Below, one piece after another: positions 45,889-54,752 of a DNA stretch of 64,000 bases. The translations under genes were made by a program, and so were the position numbers. Position 1 is the first letter of the stretch; each line of letters starts with the position of its first letter. Origin of the DNA: Lysobacter sp. Root76 (GTDB lineage Bacteria; Pseudomonadota; Gammaproteobacteria; Xanthomonadales; Xanthomonadaceae); the NCBI RefSeq assembly GCF_001428685.1, contig NZ_LMIK01000004.1:128233-192232 (forward strand), read 5' to 3'. Under the pieces are notes generated by a model. It worked only from the letters and a program-made list of their open reading frames with translations. It was not told the DNA's origin and ran no database searches.

Positions 45889-45917
45889 TCGTTCCGGACG
45901 CCTCGGGCGCCGCAGTC

Positions 45918-45942
45918 GAAGCCCGCAGCCAGCGGGCTTTTT
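45918..45942 (+). terminator. Terminator after tRNA-Met
   Basis: AAGCCCGC (45919-45926) pairs with GCGGGCTT (45932-45939), followed by a T run, 30 bases after the tRNA. Confidence 0.8.
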
Positions 45943-46006
45943 CGTATCCGCCGCCCCCGCCTCCGGCCGGATCGCCGCCCGCGGCGCCTTGCCCCACAAT
46001 GACGCC

Positions 46007-46360
46007 ATGAACATCTTCAAGGTCTTTACCCTGGAAGCCGCGCACCGGCTGCCGAACGTGCCGGAAGGCCACAAATGCGCGCGCCTGCACGGCCATTCGT
46101 TCCGGGTCGAGGTGCACCTGGACGGCGAGCCCGGCGAGCACAGCGGCTGGGTGATGGACTTCGCGGACGTCAAAAAGGCGTTCCAGCCGCTGTACGACCA
46201 GCTCGACCACCACTACCTCAACGACATCCCCGGCCTGGACAACCCGACCAGCGAGCGGCTGGCGATCTGGATCTGGGAACGGCTGAAGCCGGCGCTGCCG
46301 CTGCTCAGCGAGATCGTGGTCCACGAGACCTGCACCTCGGGCTGCCGCTACCGCGGCTGA
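46007..46360 (+). CDS. queD: 6-carboxytetrahydropterin synthase QueD
   Basis: 117 residues. It makes 6-carboxy-tetrahydropterin from dihydroneopterin triphosphate, an early step to queuosine. Zinc ligands His13, His28 and His30 (EAAHRL, LHGHSF), the catalytic Cys24 and the [15 protein letters not shown] segment are all present. ATG 46007 begins [13 protein letters not shown] as in the family. CACAAT ends six bases before it and there is no ribosome binding site, so the mRNA may be leaderless. Confidence 0.92.
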   Translation: MNIFKVFTLEAAHRLPNVPEGHKCARLHGHSFRVEVHLDGEPGEHSGWVMDFADVKKAFQPLYDQLDHHYLNDIPGLDNPTSERLAIWIWERLKPALPLLSEIVVHETCTSGCRYRG

Positions 46361-46504
46361 GCCCCAGCGGACGGCGCCAGCCTCCGTTTCGTCATCGCGC
46401 GGTCACTACGGCGGTCGATCCTGGGCCGCAGCGGATCTGCGGTTCTGATGCAAGCCATTGATTGCAAAGGCTGAATGAACGGCCGGCAACCGCTCGTCGG
46501 CTCG

Positions 46505-46535
46505 ATGTTGCAACGCAACAAAAGCCAGATTATGC
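46505..46535 (+). promoter_or_regulatory. Sigma-70 promoter and overlapping palindrome of the phasin gene
   Basis: TTGCAA (46507-46512) and TATGCT (46530-46535) are separated by exactly 17 bases, a good sigma-70 promoter. A perfect inverted repeat, TGTTGC-AAC-GCAACA (46505-46519), covers the -35 box and could block RNA polymerase when occupied. PhaR-type repressors bind TGC-rich palindromes at phasin promoters in other bacteria, which makes this a candidate site. Confidence 0.6.
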
Positions 46536-46593
46536 TGCACCGCACAATCCGGACATTCCCCCGTCCGGATCCCTACGAATCCAGGAGCACGCC

Positions 46594-46995
46594 ATGTACC
46601 AGCAGTTCAACGAGCAGTTCGCCGCCGCGACGCGTCAGTTCGCTGACACGGCCGCTCAGGTCAACCGTCTGACCCTCGACAACGCCGAGGCCGTGTTCGG
46701 CCTGCAGCTGGCCGCGATCGAAGACCGCGTCAACGCCACCTTCGCTTTCTTCGGCGAAGCCGCCGAGGCCCGCGATCTGGAAGGCCTCAAGACCCTGTGG
46801 CCGAAGGGCGTGCAGATCGCCCGCGAGAACGTCGAGCGCGCCGTCAGCACCGGCCAGGAAGTCTTCGGCCGCACCCTGAAGGCCAACGAAGCCATCAGCG
46901 AGCTGGCCAAGTCGCAGATCGAATCGGCCGCCAAGACCACCCAGGCCAACGTCGAAAAGGCCGCCAAGGCCGCGACCAAGGTCGCCGCCAAGTAA
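46594..46995 (+). CDS. Phasin family protein
   Basis: 133 residues, almost entirely amphipathic helix, with no cysteine and an Ala/Lys-rich tail (VEKAAKAATKVAAK). The pattern FNEQFAAATRQFADTAAQVN, LTLDNAEAVFGLQLAAIEDR and ENVERAVSTGQEVFGR is typical of Phasin_2. Phasins coat polyhydroxyalkanoate granules; some also act under stress without granules. CAGGAG lies seven bases upstream of the ATG. No pha synthesis genes occur in this window. A strong terminator follows. Confidence 0.9.
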   Translation: MYQQFNEQFAAATRQFADTAAQVNRLTLDNAEAVFGLQLAAIEDRVNATFAFFGEAAEARDLEGLKTLWPKGVQIARENVERAVSTGQEVFGRTLKANEAISELAKSQIESAAKTTQANVEKAAKAATKVAAK

Positions 46996-47037
46996 TTCGC
47001 AACGCCTCTCTCCTCGTCGTTTCCGCGACGGACACGA

Positions 47038-47067
47038 AACCCGGTAGCTCGCGCTACCGGGTTTTTT
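47038..47067 (+). terminator. Rho-independent terminator after the phasin gene
   Basis: A perfect 11-base-pair stem, 47038-47048 with 47053-47063, TCGC tetraloop, and a run of six T. Confidence 0.9.
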
Positions 47068-47234
47068 GTTGGGCGCGTTTCGATGGCGGGGTGAGGCGAG
47101 CCTCGGTCGGTGCGCTGCGCACCATTGAGAGACTTCCACACGCCGCTGCCGTTCGCAGTTAGGCAACTCGAGCCGGCGCGCGCACTCGGTGCCGCGCAAC
47201 GGCGCGCTTAGGTGCCCCTACCTCACGGCTCACA
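47068..47234. other. Non-coding spacer before the second compound repeat
   Basis: No gene supported. It holds no palindromic core and leads into the GTTGCT microsatellite. Confidence 0.5.
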
Positions 47235-47530
<296 letters not shown>

Positions 47531-47892
47531 ACCTTCGCCGAACCTAGAAGTTCGCGGTCGCGGCTTACGCTGCTCCTACCCCAAGGCGAGTGGCAAGAGA
47601 AAGTGCCCCGCATGCGCGGCATGCGGAAGCTGTTGCTTAAGAACGAAACCAGCAAAGCAGCCCGAATTCGCGATCGCGGCTCACGCCGCTCCTACCCCAA
47701 GGCTAGAGCGAAACAGGCGCGGCCGCCGGACTGGCGATCGCGGCTCACGCCGCTCCCACAGAAGGCAGAGGCAAGGGCGGATCGGAAGCGATACCGCCAT
47801 CGGCAGGCGAGGTTCGCGGTCGCGGCTTACGCCGCTCCTACCCCAAAGCACAGCGGAAGGCGGAGCAAGAACAAAGCCTCCCCAGCCCCAAA
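47531..47892. repeat. Palindromic repeat cluster upstream of the RND operon end
   Basis: Four palindromic cores (about 47555-47583, 47670-47699, 47735-47762 and 47816-47845), alternating with fragments of the compound repeat such as AAGAGAAAGTGCCCCGC at 47594. All have the GCGGCTTACGCCGCTCC-type orientation. No gene. Confidence 0.8.
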
Positions 47893-47919
47893 GAAAAAGC
47901 CCGCCATTCGGCGGGCCTT
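47893..47919 (-). terminator. Terminator of the RND efflux operon
   Basis: GCCCGCC (47899-47905) pairs with GGCGGGC (47910-47916), with a short loop; the A run at 47894-47898 becomes a T tract on the minus strand. It lies 22 bases beyond the pump stop. Confidence 0.8.
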
Positions 47920-47940
47920 TCCCAAACATCAAGACTAGCG

Positions 47941-50900
47941 TCAACCCACCGGCTTGGCCGCAACCACCGGCGGCTCATCGTCATGGCGCACGACCTTCGG
48001 CACCTCGTCGAGCTTGTCGCCCAGGATGCGCCGCACCACCACGTAGAACACCGGGATCAGCAGCACGCCCAGGAAGGTCGCGAACATCATGCCGCCGATC
48101 ACGCCGGTGCCGATCGCGTGACGCGAGTTGGCGCCGGCGCCGGACGAGATCGCCATCGGGACCACGCCCATGATGAAGGCGAACGAGGTCATCAGGATCG
48201 GGCGGAAACGCAGCTTGCAGGCTTCGATCGTCGCCTCGCGCAAAGTCTTGCCGGCTTGGCGCTGCTCGATCGCGAACTCCACGATCAGGATCGCGTTCTT
48301 CGCCGCCAGGCCGATCACCGTGATCAGGCCGATCTTGAAGTAGATGTCGTTGGGCAGGCCGCGCAGCAGCGAGAACACCACCGCGCCGAGCACGCCCAGC
48401 GGCACCACCAGCAGCACCGCCACCGGCACCGACCAGCTTTCGTACAAGGCGGCCAGGCACAGGAACACCACCAGGATCGACAGCACCATCAGCATCGGCG
48501 CCTGGTTGCCCGACAGGATTTCCTGATAGGACTGACCGGTCCAGTCGTAGCCGAAGCCTTCCGGCAGATCGTTGTCGACGATCGCCTGCATCGCGTTCAT
48601 CGCTTCGCCCGAGCTGTGTCCGGGCGCCTGCGAACCGACGATCTCGACCGCCGAGTAGCCGTTGTAGCGGGTCAGCGACGGCGAAGCCATGATCCACTTG
48701 CTGTGGACCACGTTGGTCAGCGGGATCATCGCGTTGGTGGTCGCGTCGGCCGAATCGCCCACGGTCGACGGATTGGGCGTGAAGAACCGGCTCAGCGCTT
48801 CCGGGCCGGTGCGGTACTGCGCATCGGCCTGCATGGTCACGCGCTTGATGCGGCCGTTGTCGACGAAGTCGTTGACGTACACCGGCGCCAGCATCAGCTG
48901 GATCGAGCTGTAGATGTCGTTCACCGACAAGCCCATCGCCTGGGCCTGGATGCGGTCGACGTCGAGCTTGAGCTGCGGCGAATCTTCCTGCGTGTTCGGA
49001 CGCACGCCGACCAGCGCCTTGTTCTCGCCGGCCTTGCCGAGCAGGATGTTGCGGGCCTCGGTCAGCGCCTCGCGACCCTTGCCGCCGCGGTCCTGCAGGT
49101 ACATGTCGAAGCCGCCGAACGAACCCAGGCCGCTCACGGTCGGCAGGTTGATCACGAAGATCTGCGCGTCGCGGATGCCGTACAGGGCGCCGTTGGCGTT
49201 CTGGATGAACGCGGCCGCGTCGATCTTGCGCTCGTCCCAGGGCTTCAGGCGGACGAAGGCCATGCCCATGTTCTCGCCCTGGCCGACGAAGCTGAAGCCG
49301 GCGACTTCCATCATGCCGTCGTAGCCTTCCTGCTTCTCCAGGGTCGAACGCATGGTGTCGAACACGGCCTGGGTGCGGCGCATGGTCGCGCCCGGCGGCA
49401 GCTGCACCAGCGCCAGCGCGTAGCCCTGGTCTTCTTCCGGCAGGAAGCTGCCCGGCAACTTGGTGAACAGGAAGCCGCACAACACCGCCAGCGCCAAGAA
49501 CACCGCCATCCAGCGCGGCGCGTGCTTGACCGCGCTGCCGATGTGGCCGACGTAGGTGCCGGCGACCTTGTTGTAGACCGTGTTGAAGCCGCGGAAGACG
49601 AAGTTCGACTTATGGTGCTCGGTCGGCTTGAGCATGCTCGCGCACAGCGCCGGGGTGAAGCCCAGGGCCAGGAACGCCGAGAAGCCCATCGCCATGGCGA
49701 TGGTGATCGCGAACTGCTTGTAGATCTCGCCCGCCGAACCGCCCTGGAAGGCGCTGGGGATGAACACCGCCGCCAGCACCACCGTGATCGCGACGACCGC
49801 GCCGCTGATCTGGCTCATCGCCTTGATCGTGGCCTGGCGCGCGTTGAGGCCTTCCTCGGTCATGATGCGTTCGACGTTCTCGATCACCACGATCGCGTCG
49901 TCGACCACGATGCCGATCGCCAGCACCATGCCGAACAGACTGAGCTGGTTGATGGTGAACCCGAGCAGGTACATGCCCAGGAACGTGCCCATCAGCGCGA
50001 TCGGAATGACCAGGGTCGGGATCAGCGTGGCGCGGAAGTTCTGCAGGAAGATCAGCATCACCAGGAACACCAGCGCGATCGCCTCGAGCAGGGTCTTGAC
50101 GACTTCCTCCACCGAGATCCGGACGAAGGTCGAGGTGTCGTAGGGCGAGAACCAGGTCACGCCCTGCGGAAAGCTGGACTGCAACTCGTCCATGCGCTTG
50201 CGCACCGCTTCGGCCACGCCCAGGGCGTTGGCGCCGGGAGTGAGCAGCACCGCGAACGCGCCGGTCGGGGCACCGTTCCAGCGCGCCTCGAAGCCGTAGG
50301 ACTGCGAACCGACCTTGATCCGGGCCACGTCCTTCAGGCGCACCGTGGTGCCGTCGGCGTTGGCGCGCAGGATGATGTTGCCGAACTCCTCCGGCGTGCT
50401 GAAACGGCCCTCGGCCGACACCGTGGCGGTGTAGGCCTGATCCTGCGGCGAGGGCTCGGCGCCGATCGAACCGGCGGCGAACTGCACGTTCTGGCCGCGC
50501 ACCGCGTTCAGCACCTGGGTGGCCGAGAGGCCGTAACCCTGCAGCTGTTCGGGGTTGAGCCAGATGTTCATGGCGTATTCGCTGCCGAACTGCTGGGTGC
50601 TGCCGACGCCGGGCACGCGCGCGATCTGGTCGAGCACGCGCGAACCGATCATGTCGCTGAGTGCGTTGGTGTCCACGCCCGGATTCTCCGAACGCAGCGC
50701 GATCACCATCAGGAAGTTCGAGTTCGACTTGGCCACCACCACGCCCTGCCGGGTCACTTCTTCCGGCAGTCGCGGCGTCGCCAGGGCGACCTTGTTCTGT
50801 ACCTGCACCTGGGCGATGTCCGGATCGGTGCCCGGCGCGAAGGTCAGGGTGATCGAGGAGCCGCCCGAGGCGCTGGACGAAGAGCTGAAGTAGTCGAGGT

Positions 50901-51120
50901 TGTCGATACCGGTCAGCTGCTGCTCGATCACCTGGGTGACCGCGCCTTCGGCGGTTTCGGCGCTGGCGCCGGGGTAGCTGGCCGAAATGCCCACCTGCGG
51001 CGGGGCGATGTTCGGGTACGACTCGACACCGAGGCTGAAGATCGCGAGCACACCGCCGAGCGTGATCAGGATCGCGATGACCCAGGCGAAGACCGGGTGA
51101 TTGATGAAGAATCTGGACAT
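47941..51120 (-). CDS. RND-family multidrug efflux transporter (HAE1)
   Basis: 1059 residues, the usual length of AcrB/MexB-type inner-membrane proton antiporters. It starts MSRFFINHPVFAWVIAI, and ESYPNIAPPQVGISASYPGA and VLAIGIVVDDAIVVIENVER (the paired Asp of the proton relay) are typical. The C-terminal half repeats the transmembrane/porter plan. It exports lipophilic drugs from membrane and periplasm through an adaptor and an outer-membrane channel. The adaptor gene lies ten bases upstream. No outer-membrane factor gene is adjacent, so a shared TolC-like channel is probable. Confidence 0.95.
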   Translation of the reverse strand: MSRFFINHPVFAWVIAILITLGGVLAIFSLGVESYPNIAPPQVGISASYPGASAETAEGAVTQVIEQQLTGIDNLDYFSSSSSASGGSSITLTFAPGTDPDIAQVQVQNKVALATPRLPEEVTRQGVVVAKSNSNFLMVIALRSENPGVDTNALSDMIGSRVLDQIARVPGVGSTQQFGSEYAMNIWLNPEQLQGYGLSATQVLNAVRGQNVQFAAGSIGAEPSPQDQAYTATVSAEGRFSTPEEFGNIILRANADGTTVRLKDVARIKVGSQSYGFEARWNGAPTGAFAVLLTPGANALGVAEAVRKRMDELQSSFPQGVTWFSPYDTSTFVRISVEEVVKTLLEAIALVFLVMLIFLQNFRATLIPTLVIPIALMGTFLGMYLLGFTINQLSLFGMVLAIGIVVDDAIVVIENVERIMTEEGLNARQATIKAMSQISGAVVAITVVLAAVFIPSAFQGGSAGEIYKQFAITIAMAMGFSAFLALGFTPALCASMLKPTEHHKSNFVFRGFNTVYNKVAGTYVGHIGSAVKHAPRWMAVFLALAVLCGFLFTKLPGSFLPEEDQGYALALVQLPPGATMRRTQAVFDTMRSTLEKQEGYDGMMEVAGFSFVGQGENMGMAFVRLKPWDERKIDAAAFIQNANGALYGIRDAQIFVINLPTVSGLGSFGGFDMYLQDRGGKGREALTEARNILLGKAGENKALVGVRPNTQEDSPQLKLDVDRIQAQAMGLSVNDIYSSIQLMLAPVYVNDFVDNGRIKRVTMQADAQYRTGPEALSRFFTPNPSTVGDSADATTNAMIPLTNVVHSKWIMASPSLTRYNGYSAVEIVGSQAPGHSSGEAMNAMQAIVDNDLPEGFGYDWTGQSYQEILSGNQAPMLMVLSILVVFLCLAALYESWSVPVAVLLVVPLGVLGAVVFSLLRGLPNDIYFKIGLITVIGLAAKNAILIVEFAIEQRQAGKTLREATIEACKLRFRPILMTSFAFIMGVVPMAISSGAGANSRHAIGTGVIGGMMFATFLGVLLIPVFYVVVRRILGDKLDEVPKVVRHDDEPPVVAAKPVG

Positions 51121-51129
51121 GGCGGTCGC

Positions 51130-52299
51130 TCAGTCCTTTGCCGCCGGCGCCGGGCCGGCGGCGGGCTTGCCCTTGGCGGCCTCGGGCTGCCACGGCGTGG
51201 CCTTGGCCGCTTCGCCGGGCACGGCGCGCTGGATGCCGGAGACCACCACCTGATCGCCCGCGGCCAGACCGTTGCTGATCACCCAGTTGCCGGCCTGGCT
51301 GCGGTCGGCGGTCACGCCCTTGCGGGCGACCTTGCCGTCGCCGCCGACCACCAGCACGTAGGAGCCGGCGGCGTCGCGTTGCAACGCGGCCTGCGGCACC
51401 AGGTAGGCGTTGGCCTGGTTGCCCAGGGTCGCCTTCAGGGTCACGTAGGTGCCGGGCAGCAGGGTCTTGTCCGGATTCGGGACGCGCGCGCGCAGCGCGA
51501 TCGCACCGGTGGCCGGATCGACCACGTCGCCGGAGAAGTCCAAGGTGCCCGGGCGCTGGTAGACGGTGCCGTCGGGCAGGATCACCTGCACCTGGGTCTC
51601 GCTCTGACTCTGGCCGCCCAGGGCACGGCGAATCTGTTCCAGCTCGGAGACGCCGAGCGAGAAGTTCACGTACAGCTGGTCGATCTGGTCGACCGTGGTC
51701 AACAGTGTTGCGGTGCCCTGCCCGACCAGCGCGCCCTCGGTGACCTGCTGCTTGCCGGCGCGGCCGTTGATCGGCGAGCGCACCGTCGCGTAACCCAGGT
51801 TGATGCGCGCATTGGCCAGCGCGGCCTCGGCCTGCTTCACCGCGGCCGAGCCGCTGCGTTCGGCGGCGAGCGCGTTGTCGAGGTCGGAGCGCGAGATGAA
51901 CTTCTCCGGCGCCAGGCGGCGCGCGCGATCGGCGGCGGCCTTGGCGTTGGCGTAGTTGGCCTGTGCCGACGCCAGCGAGGCCTGGGCCTGGCCGACTTCG
52001 GCCCGCATCTGCGCAGGATCGATTTCGAACAGCACCTGGCCTTCGCGCACGTCGCTGCCTTCCTCGTACACGCGACGCTGCAGCACACCCGGCACGCGGG
52101 CGCGCACGTCGGCGCTGCGGTAGGACGCCAGGCGGCCGACCAGGTCCTTCTGCAGCGGCACGCTCGCCGGCTGCACCTTGATCACGCCCAGCTCCGGCGG
52201 AGGCGGCGCGCCGCCGGCTTGTTCGTTGCCGCCGCCACAGGCGGAGAGAGCGAGTGCCAACGCAGCGGCCAGGGCCACGGAGCGCGGGTTCATGATCAT
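51130..52299 (-). CDS. Efflux RND transporter periplasmic adaptor (lipoprotein)
   Basis: 389 residues. The signal peptide ends with a lipobox LALSAC, so the protein is a lipoprotein anchored to the inner membrane. It has the barrel-sandwich start (VPLQKDLVGRLASYRSADVR, ARVPGVLQRRVYEEGSDVREGQVLFEID), a helical hairpin (AQASLASAQANYANAKAAAD) and a C-terminal region (GDQVVVSGIQ). It connects the pump to the outer channel. The start could be at 52299 or 52293. A low-GC stretch at 52338-52390 upstream probably holds the promoter. No regulator gene is adjacent. Confidence 0.93.
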   Translation of the reverse strand: MIMNPRSVALAAALALALSACGGGNEQAGGAPPPPELGVIKVQPASVPLQKDLVGRLASYRSADVRARVPGVLQRRVYEEGSDVREGQVLFEIDPAQMRAEVGQAQASLASAQANYANAKAAADRARRLAPEKFISRSDLDNALAAERSGSAAVKQAEAALANARINLGYATVRSPINGRAGKQQVTEGALVGQGTATLLTTVDQIDQLYVNFSLGVSELEQIRRALGGQSQSETQVQVILPDGTVYQRPGTLDFSGDVVDPATGAIALRARVPNPDKTLLPGTYVTLKATLGNQANAYLVPQAALQRDAAGSYVLVVGGDGKVARKGVTADRSQAGNWVISNGLAAGDQVVVSGIQRAVPGEAAKATPWQPEAAKGKPAAGPAPAAKD

Positions 52300-52420
52300 G
52301 GGTAGGACTCCGATTCCATCGTTCTAGAGCGTGCCCGCTCGGTAATTGTTCTAATTCCTATACTCGAAAGTCTAACATTCTGATATTCGCCCCCACCCCC
52401 CATAAGTCACGGGATAAGCG

Positions 52421-53095
52421 CTATTTCGACACGTTGAGAAGGTGCGAAAAGTGCCTTGGTTCGGGCTGGAATGTGTAGGGGAGCCGGCCCCAGCACGGCG
52501 CATCCAGGCGCTGCTGCAATAAGCGGAAATTGTCGTCGCGCCGATCCATGTGCGGGTCTATCTCGTTGCCGATCCAACCGATCAACTGCAGGCCGTCGGC
52601 TGCGATCGCGCGCGCCGTCAGGCGCGCGTGATTGATGCAGCCTAGCCGCATTCCGACCACCAGCACCACCGCCGCGCCCAATTCGCGCGCCAGGTCGGCC
52701 TGGTCCAAGCTCGCCGACAGCGGCGCGGCCCAGCCGCCCACGCCCTCGACCACCACCACATCGGCTTGCGCGGCCAGGCGCGCGTGCGCGGCCAGCAAGA
52801 TCGGCAGCGCGATCTCGACACCGTCCTGCGCGGCAGCCAGTTCCGGCGCCAACGGCGCATGCAGCGCATAGGGATTGACGTCGGCATAGGCCGGCGTCGG
52901 CGAACTGGCCGCCTGCAGCAGCAGCGCGTCTTCATTGCGCAGGCCCTCGGCGCTGACCTCGCAGCCGCTGGCGACCGGCTTCATGCCGACCGCGCGCAAC
53001 CCCTGGGCGCGCAGCGCATGCAGCAAGGTTGCGCTGGCATGCGATTTGCCGATGCCGGTGTCGGTGCCGGTGATGAAGTAACTGCGCGCGCTCAA
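52421..53095 (-). CDS. bioD: Dethiobiotin synthetase
   Basis: 224 residues (E. coli 225). It closes the ureido ring of dethiobiotin with ATP and CO2. The P-loop GTDTGIGKS spans residues 10-18, with VGMKPVASGCE, VVVEGVGGWAAPL and GWIGNEIDPH typical. The start is TTG at 53095: it overlaps the stop of the small upstream gene as TTGA and gives the family N-terminus (Met-Ser-x-Arg-x-Tyr-Phe). A GTG at 53125 is a less likely alternative. Other bio genes are not in this window. Confidence 0.9.
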   Translation of the reverse strand: MSARSYFITGTDTGIGKSHASATLLHALRAQGLRAVGMKPVASGCEVSAEGLRNEDALLLQAASSPTPAYADVNPYALHAPLAPELAAAQDGVEIALPILLAAHARLAAQADVVVVEGVGGWAAPLSASLDQADLARELGAAVVLVVGMRLGCINHARLTARAIAADGLQLIGWIGNEIDPHMDRRDDNFRLLQQRLDAPCWGRLPYTFQPEPRHFSHLLNVSK

Positions 53096-53382
53096 GCCGG
53101 AACTGCCATGGACGGTGCGATGCACAAGTCGCTCTTGACCCTGCCGGTGAACATCGCCATCGCACTGGAAACCATGCGCAGGGGATACACGAAGCAGAAT
53201 ACGAAGGCCGGCCACCGTCGCAGGGCTTCGCGCAATTCGGCCACGGTATCGGGCAGAGCGTCGAACAGGCTCGCCCGCTTCGTCAGCGAGAACGCGAGTG
53301 CGGCAGCGCCGAAGCTTTCCGGCCGCGTCGCCTGACGGCCGCGTTCGCGGAAAGCGGGCGGGGTCTGGGCGGGCTCGGTCAT
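53092..53382 (-). CDS. Small protein of unknown function coupled to bioD
   Basis: 96 residues. It has one hydrophobic segment (WPAFVFCFVYPLRMVSSAMAMF) preceded by a basic and hydrophilic half (ERGRQATRPESFGAAALAFS). No recognised domain. The stop codon shares bases with the bioD TTG start (TTGA), the four-base overlap that usually marks translational coupling. This supports both genes. Its role in biotin synthesis is speculative. Confidence 0.62.
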   Translation of the reverse strand: MTEPAQTPPAFRERGRQATRPESFGAAALAFSLTKRASLFDALPDTVAELREALRRWPAFVFCFVYPLRMVSSAMAMFTGRVKSDLCIAPSMAVPA

Positions 53383-53435
53383 CGGCGTTCCCAGGGGCGG
53401 AGTCCGGCCATGGTAATACCCCGGCGTGCCGCTGC

Positions 53436-53441
53436 TACACT
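53436..53441 (+). promoter_or_regulatory. Candidate -10 box of the free-methionine sulfoxide reductase gene
   Basis: TACACT ends six bases before the ATG at 53448 and no ribosome binding site intervenes. As for cutA, this geometry would yield a leaderless transcript. Inferred. Confidence 0.42.
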
Positions 53442-53447
53442 CGCGAT

Positions 53448-53930
53448 ATGTTCGCCGCCAACCCCCTGTCCGGCAGCAAGCCGGAACAATACGAGCTGCT
53501 CCTGGCCCAGGCGCGCGCCCTGATCGAGGGCGAAAGCGACCGCGTCGCCAACGCCGCCAACCTGTCGGCGCTGGTCTACCACGCCTTGCCGGACCTCAAC
53601 TGGGTCGGGTTCTACTTCTACGACGGCCGCGAGCTGGTGGTCGGCCCGTTCCAGGGCCTGCCGGCCTGCATCCGCATCCCGCTCGACAAGGGCGTGTGCG
53701 GCGCCGCGGCCTCCAGCGGCCAGACCCAGCGCATCGCCGACGTGCACCGCTTCCCGGGCCATATCGCCTGCGATTCGGCGTCCAACTCCGAGCTGGTGGT
53801 GCCGCTGTCCCTGGACGGCCGGTTGATCGGCGTGTTCGACCTGGACAGCCCCAAGCTCGACCGCTTCGACGCCGACGACCAGCGCGGCCTGGAAGCGATC
53901 GCGCAGGCTTTCGTGGAGTCGCTGCGATGA
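53448..53930 (+). CDS. msrC: Free methionine-(R)-sulfoxide reductase (GAF domain)
   Basis: 160 residues, a single GAF domain. It reduces free methionine-R-sulfoxide with thioredoxin. Cys74, Cys84 and Cys108 have the same spacing (10 and 24 residues) as the catalytic and resolving cysteines 84, 94 and 118 of the E. coli enzyme. DLNWVGFYFYDG, ACIRIPLDKGVCG and HIACDSASNSELVVPL are diagnostic. Its stop overlaps the start of the TfoX_C gene (ATGA). Confidence 0.92.
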   Translation: MFAANPLSGSKPEQYELLLAQARALIEGESDRVANAANLSALVYHALPDLNWVGFYFYDGRELVVGPFQGLPACIRIPLDKGVCGAAASSGQTQRIADVHRFPGHIACDSASNSELVVPLSLDGRLIGVFDLDSPKLDRFDADDQRGLEAIAQAFVESLR

Positions 53931-54331
53931 CCGCGGCCAAGCTACGCAACATCGGTCCCAAGAGCGCGGCCTGGCTGCGCCAGGTCGGCCTGCGCTCCTA
54001 CGAGGACATCGCCGCGGTCGGCACCGTCGAAGCCTTCATGCGCGTCAAGCGCGCCGGCTTCAAGCCGACCCTGAACCTGCTGTACGCGATCGAAGGCGCG
54101 CTGCTGAACTGCCACTGGCAGGAGGTCCCGGACACGCGCCGCAACGAACTGATCGCCGCCGCCGAAGCCGCCACCGCGCTGCTGCCCGCGCCGCGCAACC
54201 GCCCGGCCGCCGGCCCGGTGCGGACCACGGTGCTGACCGAAGACACGGTCGCGATGCCGCCCTCGTACGACGACGGCTATGACGACGAGCCCGCGGCCGA
54301 AGGGCGGGACGAGGCCGAAGAGCGCGAGTAA
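53927..54331 (+). CDS. TfoX C-terminal domain protein
   Basis: 134 residues. Residues 5-85 (LRNIGPKSAAWLRQVGLRSY, EDIAAVGTVEAFMRVKRAG) match the TfoX/Sxy C-terminal domain, a helix-hairpin-helix-like unit. Full TfoX proteins have another N-terminal domain that is absent here. The C-terminal tail is acidic and disordered. Sxy/TfoX proteins regulate competence with CRP, but single TfoX_C proteins have no known role. It starts within the msrC stop and is co-translated with it. Confidence 0.85.
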   Translation: MTAAKLRNIGPKSAAWLRQVGLRSYEDIAAVGTVEAFMRVKRAGFKPTLNLLYAIEGALLNCHWQEVPDTRRNELIAAAEAATALLPAPRNRPAAGPVRTTVLTEDTVAMPPSYDDGYDDEPAAEGRDEAEERE

Positions 54332-54356
54332 CGCACTCGCGCCGCCCCGCGCCGAA

Positions 54357-54480
54357 CCCTTCTCCCGCTCGCGGGAGAAGGTGCCCGAAGGGCGGATGAG
54401 GGCACGCTGCGGGTTTGAACACCGCACTCGCGCTGCCCTCACCCCAACCCCTCTCCCGCAAGCGGGAGAGGGGCTGACAG
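54357..54480. repeat. Palindromic REP-like pair
   Basis: TTCTCCCGCTCGCGGGAGAA (54360-54379) and CTCTCCCGCAAGCGGGAGAG (54453-54472) are strong hairpins of a second repeat type, with CTCACCCCAACCCC before the second. The 125-base zone separates the TfoX_C gene from the riboswitch region. Confidence 0.8.
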
Positions 54481-54533
54481 CACCGCCTCCCCTTCAAACC
54501 CCAGCCCTTTTGGCCCCACCGCCCCCGATCGCG

Positions 54534-54539
54534 TAGACT
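54534..54539 (+). promoter_or_regulatory. Candidate -10 box of btuB
   Basis: TAGACT lies just upstream of the cobalamin riboswitch, so transcription would start near 54546 and include the whole aptamer in the leader. Confidence 0.45.
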
Positions 54540-54544
54540 GCGCG

Positions 54545-54752
54545 CGCTTCGAGGTGACCCACGGCATCCGCCGCACGGGTTGAAACGGGAAGCCGGTGAC
54601 GCCCCAGCGCTCCTTGAGCGCGACCGGGCCAGCCCGGCACTGCCCCCGCAACGGTAAGCGAGTCGACCGCGGCAACCGCCACTGTGCATAGGCACGGGAA
54701 GGCGCCGCGGGCGGGGCCACGGCCCCGGCTCGCGAGTCCGGAGACCGGCCAC
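54545..54752 (+). promoter_or_regulatory. Cobalamin (B12) riboswitch
   Basis: Conserved blocks in order: AAACGGGAAGCCGGTG (54583-54598), the B12 box CACTGCCCCCGCAACGG (54638-54654) with GTAA following, and GAGTCCGGAGACCGGCC (54734-54750), the usual closing block. The leader ends about 140 bases before btuB. In this class adenosylcobalamin binding reduces expression of the downstream gene. Exact ends are estimated. Confidence 0.92.

Noticed and set aside
47983-52305. Open frame of 1440 codons opposite the RND pump and adaptor
   Set aside because: Low-complexity His/Arg/Asp composition and complete overlap with two clear, conserved genes on the other strand.
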